The position numbers and the translations under genes were made by a program. From positions 80,934,685-80,998,684 of the forward strand of contig CM061238.1 in NCBI GenBank assembly GCA_030848705.1: DNA of 64,000 bases, read 5' to 3'. This document shows positions 20,833 through 32,658 of this stretch, in pieces. The DNA comes from Heracleum sosnowskyi (lineage: Eukaryota > Streptophyta > Magnoliopsida > Apiales > Apiaceae). The notes under the pieces were generated by a model. That model did no database searches and was not told where the DNA came from. It saw only the letters and a program-made list of their open reading frames with translations. Every line of letters begins with the position of its first letter. Positions within the stretch are counted from its first letter, which is position 1.

Positions 20833-23800
20833 TGTAATAACCCGAATTTTTGGTAAAATTAAAACTTTTCTTATTATGATTAAGTGCATCAGTGAATAGT
20901 GAATTTGGTGGATGAATAGTGATTTTGAGGGTTAAGAAAATTTTTCATGCCACCTATGTACGAGACGTAGTGTGGATATTCCGAAGTCATATTAGTGATC
21001 TACGGAGTAAATAAGTGAATGCAAAGACAATCAGAATTCAGAAATTCCAAAATTTATTTTTGGTGTAATATTCGACCGGGCAGCGAATTATATATTATTA
21101 TATTCAAGAAATGAGATATTAAAATTGAGGATTTGAGGATTTAATATTTTGGAATTTTATTATTTTATTAAAGTCGATTTAAGGATTCGATTGTTGGAAT
21201 AAATAGTGAATAGTTACTATTCACTGCGAGAATCGCGTAGAATTTTATTCGCTCTTTTGGGAAATATTTCGAATCGTTTCAAGAGGAACAAGGCAACATT
21301 TACAGGATTAAATATAGACATGGAAGTAACATGTAACAAGATAAATACAAGGAATGCAACAATTGGATCATCCGTGTGAAAGGAAACGAACCAGTAAAGC
21401 AAAGCAGTCAAGCCACTTGCCCACCACTCTTGCATGTGTGACAAGTGTCAAGAGGACAATACACCAAGCCATGACTCACCACTTTTAACATAAAAATCAG
21501 CATTTTGATTGATTAACCAAGATAAAGAAAAGAAAAAGAGAAGAGGAAGAACTCCCCCATTTTCGGCTCAGCTGGGACAAGGAGGAGAGAAAAATTCATA
21601 TCTCCATTTCTATCCATCCTTAAATCCCCAAATTTTAACCATAGCTTCTCCACTCCATGGGAAACATTCGTTCAAAATTTCATGGCCAACAAAGGAGTGT
21701 AGCCTAGCCAAATCCTTCCCCCCAAGTTGAAGAAACCAAGCTGCCCTGTTCTTGACAGTTTCTGCCCCGATTTTCAAACGGCCATATCTCCTTTATTGCT
21801 TAATGAACTCCTGTGTTCTATAGCTGGTTAGAAAGGTATTGAGATAATCTACAACTCGTATTTCACGAGTATTCTCCAGAAAAGCAAGGTAAGGACCTCG
21901 TTTTGCAAGTTCTTTCAGCTGGTAAATATTGACTCCGAGATTGCTAACTTGTTTTCTTGATTTCTTTGGATGATCCAAGCTTCCTAAGGTGCATCCAAGG
22001 CTAGAGGAGCCATTATAAAGCTTTGTTATGATTCTTACGATATCAAAGAAGGTAAAGATCGAACCCTTGCTAGTTATATGATGAGTTTTGGTTGAGTTTT
22101 GGCTAAGTAGTTAAAGCATGATGTGTTAGAAGAATATCCTTGAATGTTTGGCTTTGATTTGAGATGATTGTGTTGAGTGGTGGTCAATGGACCTTACCAC
22201 TGACCCTAGAGGTCATAAGTGATGGTTGGTGTGTGATATTGATGATTGGGTTGCCTTGTATGGCTTAGTAGAAGAGTTACAAATTTGGAAATGCTTGATT
22301 TAGAGCCGTCGTAATGCCCAAATTTTATCTACTGCATGATTCCCTGTTTCGTCTCTGTTCGAATTCGACCCTTGAGTCCTACTGCCCATGATTGTGTAGT
22401 TTATGTTATAAGCTTCGTAATGATATGTGGTTCGCCTAATTTGGTCGAACGGTTTAAGAGTTATGCTAATTTTAGTAATCGTGGTTCGAGAGGTTCCATC
22501 GCAGAAATGTAACCACTTTGATGCTAAGTCAAAGACCTTTAAGAGTCGAATTAAAATGTGAAACCTTGTAATATAATGCTAAGGACAGTTAGCAAGCCTT
22601 GTGCGAAGGTTTCGAGTCAAAAAGATCATTTTCCGATTTTATAAAAATAAGGAAGCCGAGGTTGCACAAGTGAAAACCACTGAAAACGAGACTTAGAAAC
22701 CAGTGTTGAAAATGGTTAAGTATAACTTGTATTCGAGGATCGATTTCGGACTAAACCTACGACTGAAGTGATTGTCGACTAAACATGGACTTAGTATGAG
22801 CCTATAACGAGCTAGTAATGCCTTGGTTGTGTTTCGCTTACGTGTTGAAGCATTAAGTACAAGTGGATTATCCAGGGGATTAATCGTACGTTTTCTTTGA
22901 CTTTGTCTAGATTGTCCGGCATCATCGCGAACCCCTATCACTTCTCGAGCATCAGGCAAGTTTACTAAACCTTACTCTATCATTCAGAGTATGTATATTT
23001 TCCAATGTTCAATACTTGTGTATTCCCAATTTATATACCAAATCTTTATTGCAAGTATTGTGGCAAGTTTTCTAAATCTATACCTTGAAGTATTGATTAT
23101 ATATTACTGCTTTTGCCATGTGTGGAGTTATACAGTTTTGCGATACATGTTATATATTGTATAAAATAGGGTTTGATTTTGGTTTACATAGGAGCTTTGA
23201 GATAAAGTAGTTATAAACCGGCATACCTTGTAGCTCTAGAGATAAGAGCATACTTCTTGTTTTCGACTCTAGACCGGGAGTCAGCATTTGAGATATGGAG
23301 ATAGCCGTGGAAACCTGGAGGGATTCCAGCGGCAGTGTACTAATTATTTTGAGGACTGCTATTATTAAACATTAATTATATTTCTAGAAAGTATTAATTA
23401 CCTGGAAATGATTTGAGGAATGTTATTTGAATATTACCTCATTCAGAGGTTGTTACTTGGAAATGATTTGGTAATTGGCTTATAAGCTAGATATGGGATA
23501 TCAGTTATAAGCCAGGTTTTATAAATGCCCTAGGTAAAGGGCGTATGATTTTATTCTTTAGACCGGAAGTAGATATATTTTCGGTATATTTTAAATGATT
23601 ATTTTTCCGATAAAGATATCGGGTAACTGTTATTCGAGGGTTAAATATGTAGTTAAAGAATATCATTTATATTCATTTGAGGATTTTGACTTACAGAATA
23701 TTATTTGTATTCATTGGAGGATTATTGACTTAAAGGATATTATTTCCATTTGAGGATTAGTTAATGAATGTTATTTCAAATATTCATTTGAAGATTAATT

Positions 23801-25757
23801 ATTTAATGAATATTATTTTCAAATATTCATTTGAAGATTATTTATTTAATGAATATTATTTTCAAATATTCATTTGAAGATTATTTATTTAATGAATATT
23901 ATTTATATATATTCATTTGAGGATTGCTTACTTAATGAATATTATTTTCAAATATTCATTTGAAGATTACTTATGTAGTAAATATTAGTAATTATTTTCA
24001 AATCAAAAAAGAGGTTCCCAAAACAATGTTTTTCCATTTAAATCTGTCTTTTAAAGGGGATTTAAATGCTCGCTCAATTATCAAAAATATGGGAAACCTG
24101 ATTTAAGTAACTGCTATTCATTTTAAACTCTCAACTCAAAACTGTCAAGGGACAGATATTTTCTCAAAGCAATTTAGTTGCTGCAAGTTAAATATTGTGC
24201 TACCACCTCAACGCTCGAGGGGTAAATTCATGGAACAAGTCGATATCCATTAACAAGCATCGCTTGGGAAATATTGGAGAATCTTCCTTTCCAACCTAGA
24301 TACAACTACTGAGTGGAGTCGTATCAACAAGTATTACACTTGGGGAAAGGAAGACGATCTTTACGTTTCAGAGTCATGGATTTCATCTGAACTAGGAGCA
24401 TGTGTAAGAGGTCGAGTCGCGCCGATCCATCACCTTATTGCCCCAAATGGGACGGGAGATCCAGAAAGGCGGTAGACAATGTCAGGCTGTCGTGATACTT
24501 CCATCTACATGTAGAAAACATATTTTTGTCGTACAACCTGCTACTGATCATAGTAAGGTTGGTACGACGGGCGCGGAGAAGGCTCCAGTATTGGTTCATC
24601 ATCCATTTTGGATAATTCTGCAACATGTACTGAAAGGGACCACGGATGGCTCCGTTCGTACAGGTTTACCGATCATGTTGACAGAGGGATTCTGCAACAT
24701 GTATTGAAAGGGACCAAGGATGACACCCGTGGTACAGGTTTACCGGTCATGTTGGCAGGGGGTCGAAAAGTGTTCAAAATAAAGTTACAATGAATCTTTG
24801 CAACTTCATCTGTTATGAGTTATGACTCTGATAATATATGCATAAGTAAATCTTGGGTTACGGAGATATGATATTAATTTTCCTCGTAACTTCATCTTTT
24901 ATATCATTTGACTCTGTGGATACCTTACATAATATGAGTTATGGTAAGGGAGTTGTTTATACTGAATCACCTTTTAACTTCATCTTTTAAGTTATATGTT
25001 GATATTCTGCTTATATAGCAGATATTTTTCGGAAAGGTTATATTTGGTTTACTTTGAAACCTCATCTTTTATACTAGAAATTTGTTCATAATATAGCAAA
25101 AGTTTGCAGAAATATTATGAAATGATATTTGAAATACAATAATGGTACTGTTTTTGGGAATACGTTCTGATAAGGAAACAATTTCAGTATCGAGATATTT
25201 TGACAAACTATTGTCTTATACCCGCTTTATTCTGGGTTGAGTTAAAGGCAGAATTATGCCATACTTTCATTACCTTGCTGAGCTATCGCTCACTCTTGCT
25301 ATTGTTTTATATATATTATATAGCAGCGAAGCAGGATGCCAATGGGACGACACATACCCCGCAAGGCGTTTTCATGAACAGTTTCTAGCAGTGATCCCGA
25401 GAGTAGTACAAACCAATCGAATCAGGCTACAGCTTTTGGTATTCAACTTATGTATAGATATGAATGGTATAAGAGGATTGTGAGCATCAGAAGGCTAAGT
25501 TGGTAATGTAACATTACTTAGAAATTGTATCAGTGACAGATTCAAAAGACACTTGGGTATTGTAATAAAAATTATTTATTCCGCAGTTGTTGTATTGTGT
25601 CGTTTCTGAGACTCTAACCTGTATGTGTGAGTGTGAGACTTATATTGTGGGGTCATGAGCAGATGAATTATGAATGGTGTGAGTAATACAGGTAAGACAA
25701 GGAGTACATGAATCGTGACTACTCTAAATCCCTGACCCCGGATTTGGGGCTGTTACA
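20833..25757 (+). repeat. 3' LTR (4925 bp) of the LARD-like gypsy element
   Basis: Matches 11672-16596 base for base apart from about eight substitutions, with no net length change. Followed directly by the CCTAA target duplication. Confidence 0.93.
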
Positions 25758-25764
25758 CCTAACA

Positions 25765-26007
25765 GTAATTGTTTATAAATAGGTAATATTATTATTTAAT
25801 AATATATTTCTATAAATAAGTAAGGTTAATTAAGTAAAAATACGAAGTACAGTTAATTAAGGACAATTAAGTAAAATCACAACGTACCATACCGACCAAC
25901 CAAACTTTTAATGTGGGCAATTAAGTAAAATCACAACGTACCATACCGATCAACCAAACTTTTAATGTTTCGTTTATTATATAATAGTATTGATAGTATA
26001 GTATAGA
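25765..26007 (-). mobile_element. 5'-terminal part of a minus-strand Helitron
   Basis: Read on the minus strand, the element starts A|TCTATACTATACTAT at 26007, the same terminus as the Helitron at 63053. The plus strand is GA at 26006-26007 followed by T, as Helitrons require. The interior is homologous, in inverted orientation, to about 54640-54930. A direct 54-bp duplication lies at 25864-25967. The rest of this Helitron lies to the left, interrupted by the LTR elements, and its 3' end is not seen. Confidence 0.65.
25864..25967 (+). repeat. 54-bp tandem duplication
   Basis: CAATTAAGTAAAATCACAAC and the following 30 bases occur twice, at 25864-25913 and 25918-25967, with one difference (CGACC/CGATC). 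Confidence 0.85.
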
Positions 26008-26762
26008 TATATTGATGATTGTTAATTAAATTGATGCAGGGAGGGGCGAAGGATGGAAGGCAGGTCATTAAGATGGACTTTAGCGCTTGTTTTCATTTTT
26101 CTGAATTTAGAAAACACTCAAATGATGTTTTCCAAAATTTTCTAAAATGTAGTTATAATTTAGAAAACCTTGTTTTCTAGTTTTCTTATTTTCTTTTTGA
26201 AAAATATTTAATTGGAACATATTTTCTATTTTGGTAGTTTTCTTAGAAAAAATTTCCGAAAACAAAGTGAAGTAAACGGCCTCTAAGTTTGATAATTGCT
26301 TCCTTGACTATGTGATCTTCTGTTCCTCCTGGAAATACCGACAGGAGCCTAGCATAGAAAAGAAAAGTGCTCAATGAAAGCGCTTAAAACGAAAGTTTCA
26401 ACTTAGCAAACACAGAAGAGGGAATTCAATAATTTTTTTCATATAGATTTCTAACTATATTAAGAAATCAAATTGTCTTTAAAAAATTAAAACTTATAAT
26501 TTATTGGTAAGAACTTTTGAATATATTATTTAAAAATGTGAAGTAGTAAAGTTTATCACAGTAAATTCAAAATTATTAATTTTTTTAGTCTAAAGCATAT
26601 TTATAAAAAACATATAAATAAAAAAAATTATAAATTAATTTTTAAAATAGGATATATTAGGATATAAAGTACATTTTATGAATAGTGTCATTTTGACACC
26701 AAAATAGTATTATAGTTACACTATTTTGGTGTTTGGAGATGGTCTAACTTCTAAGTAACTAA
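26008..26762. other. AT-rich intergenic DNA
   Basis: No gene seen. The stretch 26085-26285 is rich in TTTTC/GAAAA runs and may be an old MITE, but I could not define ends. It contains the segment duplicated at 29153 (separate entry). Confidence 0.5.
26465..26622 (+). repeat. Copy 1 of a 155-bp dispersed duplicate (other copy 29153-29312)
   Basis: About 155 bases beginning AATCAAATTGTCTTTAAAAA are repeated 2.7 kb away with only two or three differences. The match stops abruptly at both ends and the copies lie in different sequence contexts. Confidence 0.85.
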
Positions 26763-27068
26763 GGGTCTCTTTGGATGTCCCTACTTATACCTTATAAGTT
26801 CATAGTAGCTTCTGAGGTGTTTTTCAACCCAACTTATAACTTATATATTTATAAGTTGAATGTTAGTAATAACAAAAAAAAATTCCTTAACTTATTGACT
26901 TATTGCTTGATTTTTTTGTTTTTTAATACTTCATATTTTTACATTTGTGTTTTTAAATGTTTTTTTAATTTAAAATGCATATATTTAGCTCATTGTATTT
27001 AATAATTATTTTTTAAATGTAAAATAGCAAATTTGTAATTAACTTATAAGTAAATTTATCCAAACACC
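26763..27068. mobile_element. Probable MITE with CTTATAAGT subterminal repeats
   Basis: Left end GGGTCTCTTTGGAT and right end ATCCAAACACC form degenerate inverted termini. The palindrome ACTTATAAGT or half of it recurs at both sides (about 26795, 26852, 27045 and 27074). The GGTNTNTTTGGAT terminus is common in plant MITEs. No target duplication could be fixed. Confidence 0.45.
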
Positions 27069-27654
27069 AATACAACTTATAAGAATTCATCCACTTATCA
27101 CATTTGTTACGTGTTAACCAAAATATTTCGTCTTTTAAGGTTATAACTTACAAATAATAATAATATAATTTTTCATAATATATAGTTTACGATATTAAAT
27201 ATTTCCTTTTATTTAACTTCAAATTTAAAATTGGCAAATAACATATTATAGTTATAGTAAACAAATTAAAGAGTCGTGTTGTAACTTAGCAGCAACAACA
27301 GCAACGTATACACCTTCAAAAAGTAAACTATCAAAATTAAATCAAATAATGTTAGAAAAAATGTTTATAGATTTTAAAAGAACTAATAATTATAATTGTA
27401 ATTATAATATTTTAGCTTGAAAAAATTAATATAAAAAAAATTAGTGAACAAACTATTGTGGCAAGAGTTTGTACTTATATTAGGGACAAAATAATATATA
27501 CACATGATTGATGCTTCCTGAAATATTCGGCTAACATTTTGTAGCTGACTGATTCTGTAATTTATGAATTGTTCATCTAAAACTTAACTGCCAAATGATA
27601 TGAAGCGCTAAGATGGACTTCATTCAGCTCTGGGCAAACAAATGAGCCCTTATA
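27069..27654. other. AT-rich intergenic DNA
   Basis: No ORF, RNA gene or clear repeat seen in these roughly 590 bp. Confidence 0.5.
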
Positions 27655-29152
27655 CTAGCCTATAACCGGCACGTGTCATCAAAAAAAGATTAAAAATGAT
27701 AAATTAAAAAATATTAATGGGAACAGAAAATATTAAATAAAGAATAAAAATCAATATGATAAATTATAAAATGAGAAATTTAAATATAAATTGAAACATA
27801 GAAAAAAATAATAATACAAATGGGCCATTATTAATATTATTTTATTATTCATTAAAATAATATTAATAATAAGGACAAATAGAAAAGCTAACATGTTTTA
27901 ATTAAAAATAATAATTGCCAGTGATATTTATAGAAGTGTTTGAATCATATTAATTGTATTTGTTAAAAAATACGTTGGCGTGTTAAAATAGGTAAGCTTT
28001 TTTAAATAATTAAAAATATTAAATTATATTTTAAAATAAATAAGTAAGAGTTGCACATGATATTTTTGGAAAATAGAGATTTTAGTGAGAGCAAATATAA
28101 AATGTAATATGTTTTAATTTAAAGGTAACTAGGTTACTAACCCGCGCTTCGCATCGGCATTAGAATATATTTGTTAAGAAAAATAATATTAGAATAAAAA
28201 TTGTGAAATTAATATCTACAAAATTATTTAAATTATCAAATAAAATATATTCTATAAAATCAGCGGCATTATAATATATTTGTTAAGAAAAAGAATATTA
28301 GAATAAAAATTGTGAAATAAATATCTACAAAATTATTTAAATTATCAAATAAAATATATTCTATAAAATTTGCATTTGGGTAGGTAATATTATAAAGTAT
28401 TTACATATTCCTTTTGTTTATATAGTTTGATTTTTTATTTTCTTGGACCGATACCATTGTCATATATATATAAAAGGAAATTTATATTGATAAAAAAATA
28501 CTAATTATTTGTAATAATAAAAATTTAAATACTTAAATATAAAAAACAATTAGTCATTTTATCTTTAATATGAAGATTTATTATGTATGTTAAAAGAATA
28601 TGTTTAAACCCAAAATTTTGGATTTTGAAAATAAATTTGTTGGGGCTTAAAGTAATTTTTTAATTTAAGTTGAATTTTTTTTGTTTGTGTAATAACTTAG
28701 AAAATGACTTAAAGTTAAAAAAAACAGTTTAATTGAATGACTTATTTTATTTTAATGTATTTATTTGATAAAAGGTAATATCATCATTCAAATGCATTGT
28801 TTATCAAATTTAATTTAATTGTTACAATTTTAATAACTCATTAGTTTATCATAATACAAAATTACCCAAACAGATATATTAACTTAAAATTTTACTTTTT
28901 ACTTATAACTTTAAGTAACTTTAAATCATAAGCAATAATTTTAAGTTTAGCCAAAAGGGCTCATAATTATATAAAAAAAAATTTGATCGCTTCAAAAAAT
29001 TATACAAAATAAAATTGAGAATGAAAATAAACATTAACATGTTTTGATTATATAAAAATTAGTTGAATTTGTTTTGTTAATAGATTTTTTTCAATAATAA
29101 AGAAGCCATAGATATTACTGAATAACCAAACAAAGGGACAACACCTAAATTA

Positions 29153-29312
29153 AAAAATCAAATTGTCTTTAAAAAATTAAAACTTATAATTTATTGGTAA
29201 GAACTTTTGAATATATTATTTAAAAATGTGAAGTAGTAAAGTTTATCACAGTTAATTCAAAATTATTAATTTTTTTAATCTAAAGCATATTTATAAAAAA
29301 CATATAAATAAA
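29153..29312 (+). repeat. Copy 2 of the 155-bp dispersed duplicate
   Basis: Near-identical to 26465-26622 (see there). It lies inside the nested Helitron region. Confidence 0.85.
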
Positions 29313-29399
29313 TTAAGGTATCCCCAATTTATTTTATGATAGTTTGTTCATTCGTTATTTTTTTTATTTTTCTGACTTAAATTGTTTCGGCTGTTAAAT

Positions 29400-29790
29400 T
29401 TTAGATCCAATCTACAAATTCCAAAATAATAAGGAAGTTGTAATTTTCAAAATCAAAGAAAGTTCTATCAAGTCTTACAAATTCGAAAATAATAAGAAAG
29501 TTGTAATTTTCTAAATTAAAGAAAGTTCTATAAGTTTGAAAATAATAAAAGAAAGTTCTATCAAGCCTACAAATTCGAAAATAATAAGGAAGTTGTAATT
29601 TTCTAAATCAAAGAAATTTCTATCAAATCCTACAAATTCGAAAATAATAAGAAAGTTGTAATTTTCTAAATCAAAGAAATTTTCTAAATCAAATTGATAA
29701 ATATAAATTTATTTATCAAAGAATTTGATAAATTGATAAAGAAATTTTTTAAATCGAAAATAATAAGAAAGTTGATAAATTTTCTAGAGA
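29400..29790. repeat. Minisatellite array of about 60 bp, first block
   Basis: Imperfect units of the type CTACAAATTCGAAAATAATA, AGGAAGTTGTAATTTTCTAA, ATCAAAGAAAGTTCTATCAA. It ends against the GC-rich Helitron 5' segment CGCCACCTCACCGCCCCCGT at 29791-29810. Confidence 0.8.
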
Positions 29791-30059
29791 CGCCACCTCA
29801 CCGCCCCCGTCTTCTCCTTTATATATGTATATTGATAAATATTATAAATATTTAATATTTAAAATATTTAAAATCTAGTAATATCTAGTAAATTAATATC
29901 AATGAAACAAATATTTGTATAATATCTAATGATATTCGTTCAATCGAGATAAGATAGATTTATATATGTGCAATTTTTAAAACTATATATTATAAAAACA
30001 TTAATAAAGATAATTACTTTTAAACTTTTTAATCTGAGTAGATGTGACAATTATTATAT

Positions 30060-30945
30060 AGGGTCCACCATCCTCCTTGTATAAATTTGTATCAACCATC
30101 TCGGCCAACGTTTCCCACAAAGTTATGGTACCGGTGATGGAGCTGTTTAAGAAAAAAATTAGAACAAATTAAATAAGTAAAACAAATAAATTGGGGTAAC
30201 CAAAGAAGTAATATAAAATTACAAGAACAATAAAAAACAATTAACAGTTATATTAAAATTAATATAATGCATAACTTACTAATTTGTGACAATTTTGAGA
30301 TCTCTTTTTTCCAACCGCCTTTGACAACTTCAATACCACCCAAGTAGGTCAAGCAGCCCACAATATCTAAATCAACATAGAAAAAAAATATTAGAACATG
30401 ATAGTTTAAATTATAACTTATATAATAGTATTACATATATATTACTCTAATATATTACTGCATCAAAAACATGAGAGTATGTTGGTGTCATTAATACGTG
30501 CATCAATCATATCCGGACATATGAACTGAAATCCATGCAGTAATATGTTGACGATGTCTTCTTCCAATCTCTTAGGCAACGTTATGCGTATGAATGAAGA
30601 GCAATTTAGACCCATGTGATAGTTGTCTTTATTTCCCTGTACTTGAAACAACTTTCGGATTTTTGATGCTGTACACGGAGCCTTCCTCTAAAAAATTTTT
30701 GAACCGAGAGACCAGAATCTTCGGTATCGTAGCATGGATCAAATTTTCCTGTCATACAACATATCTTAGAAAAGTTAATAACATCATACAATTTGACAAA
30801 CTAATAAGTTATAAATATATTGATTTATTAACATTTTCATCGATCAAAATCATGTCAAGACTAATCAGTTCTTCAGTATTTGGATTGACAGATTCTCACA
30901 TTCTACACACTCGTACTCTTATCATCCAATCATCCAGGTATAGTT
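30060..30945 (-). pseudogene. RPA70-like (replication protein A large subunit) pseudogene fragment, copy 1
   Basis: Four exon-like blocks on the minus strand read as the single-stranded-DNA-binding folds of plant RPA70 paralogues: LDDWMIRVRVCRM (about 30945-30899); GFQFICPDMIDARINDTNIL (within 30740-30470); DIVGCLTYLGGIEVVKGGWK (about 30370-30300); LAEMVDTNLYKEDGGPYIII (about 30115-30055). Breaks: TGA at 30896-30898 within the first block and a stop after SSTGK near 30637. The C-terminal zinc-finger half, present in copy 2, is missing. RPA-like genes are a known cargo of plant Helitrons. Confidence 0.75.
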
Positions 30946-31129
30946 GTTGTCGTTCAAAGCATCCAACATGGTGTAAGTCATAGTTGTATTGATTGTAAAT
31001 ATGGTTGTAAAAATTTGAAGCTATGTGAAAAAGTTTCGGTGTAGATTTTTTGTTATGAATGGCCTTTAATTTATAGGTGTTTGTAAGGTGAATAACATGG
31101 AAATCCATTATGTTTAAAAGTCAAGAAGT

Positions 31130-32530
31130 ATTATAAAAGAAAAGTTATATCAAGTTTGAAAATAATAAAAAAAAGTTCTATCAAGTTTAAAAATAATAAA
31201 AGAAAGTTTTATCAAGTTTGAAAATAATAAAAGAAAGTTCCATCAAGATTGAAAATAATAAAAGAGAAAATTGCAATTATTAACATAAGATCGTAAAAAT
31301 TCGAAAATAATAAGAAAGTTGTAATTTTCTAAATCAAAGAAAGTTCTATAGTTTGAAAATAATAAAAGAAAGTTCTATCAAGATTGAAAATAATAAAAAA
31401 GAAAATCGCAATTATTAACATAAGAGCCTACAAATTCAAAAATAATAAGGAAGTTGTAAATTTCTAAATCAAAGAAAGTTCTATCAAATCCTACAAATTC
31501 GAAAATAATGAGGAAGTTGTAATTTTCTAAATCAAAGAAAGTTCTATCAAGTTTGAAAATAATAAAAGAAAGTTCTATCAAGCCTACAAATTCGAAAATA
31601 ATAAGGAAGTTGTAATTTTCTAAATCAAAAAAAGTTATATCAAGTCCTACAAATTCAAAAATAATGAGGAAGTTGTAATTTTCTAAATCAAAGAAATTTT
31701 CTAAATCAAAGAAAGTTCTATCAAGTCCTACAAATTCAAAAATAATAAGGAAATTGTAATTTTCTAAATCAAAGAAAGTTCTATCAAATTTGAAAATAAT
31801 AAAAAAAAAGTTCTATCAAGCCTACAAATTCGAAATAATAAGGAAGTTGTAATTTTCTAAATCAAAAAAAGTTCTATCAAGTCCTACAAATTCGAAAATA
31901 ATAAGGAAGTTGTAATTTTCTAAATCAAAGAAAGTTCTATCATGTTTGAAAATAATAAAAGAAAGTTCTATCAAGTTTGAAAATAATAAAAGTGTAATTT
32001 TCAATTTCCTTAACATAAGAGCCTACAAATTCGAAAATAATAAGGAAGTTGTAATTTTCTAAATCAAAGAAAGTTCTATCAAGTTTGAAAATAATAAAAG
32101 AAAGTTCTATCAAGCCTACAAATTCGAAAATAATAAGGAAGTTGTAATTTTCTAAATCAAAGAAAGTTATATCAAGTCCTATAAATTCGAAAATAACGAG
32201 GAAGTTGTAATTTTCAAAGAAAGTTCTATCAAGTCTTACAAATTCGAAAATAATAAGGAAATTGTAATTTTCTAAATCAAAAAAAGTTCTATCAAATTTG
32301 AAAATAATAAAAGAAAGTTCTATCAAGCCTACAAATTCGAAAATAATAAGGAAGTTGTAATTTTTTAAATAAAAGAAAATTCTATCAAGTCCTACAAATT
32401 CGAAAATAATAAGGAAGTTGTAATTTTCTAAATCAAAGAAAGTTCAATCAAGTTTGAAAATAATAAAAGAAAGTTTTATCAAGTTTGAAAATAATAAAAG
32501 TGTAATTTTCAATTTCCTTCCTACAAAATC
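31130..32530. repeat. Minisatellite array of about 60 bp, main block (about 20 units)
   Basis: Diverged tandem units of the same sequence as 29400-29790, some shortened to about 30 bp (AAGTTTGAAAATAATAAAAG). Units differ in length and by point changes, so the array is old or was scrambled. Minus-strand ORFs across it read only as a repetitive FFDLENYNFLIIFEFVG peptide and are not genes. Confidence 0.9.
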
Positions 32531-32658
32531 GAAAATAATAAAGGAAGTTGTAATTATTAAAATTAAAAATTGTTAAAAATTGAGAAAATTCGAAAAATAG
32601 AACAGAGCGATTCTAGAGGCGTCACCTCACCGCCAACGTCTTCTCCTTTATATAAGTA

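Larger units (their letters stand above)
11672..25757 (+). mobile_element. Non-autonomous Ty3/gypsy element with giant LTRs (LARD-like, chromovirus-derived)
   Basis: Two direct repeats of exactly 4925 bp (11672-16596 and 20833-25757) bracket a 4236-bp internal region. A perfect 5-bp duplication CCTAA lies at 11667-11671 and 25758-25762. LTR ends TGTAATAACC and GGGGCTGTTACA, an initiator-Met type primer site and degenerate pol fragments point to a Tekay/Del-like chromovirus origin. By eye I find eight differences between the LTRs, seven of them transitions. The insertion is therefore very recent while its coding region is long dead, the signature of an element moved by proteins supplied in trans. 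Confidence 0.9.

Noticed and set aside
28620..28970. Possible foldback around TTGGGGCTTAAAG ... AGCCAAAAGGGCTC
   Set aside because: Inverted similarity too short and interrupted to define an element.
31378..32326. Minus-strand ORFs of up to 128 codons (FFDLENYNFLIIFEFVG repeats)
   Set aside because: Pure translation of the 60-bp minisatellite; length changes with unit number.
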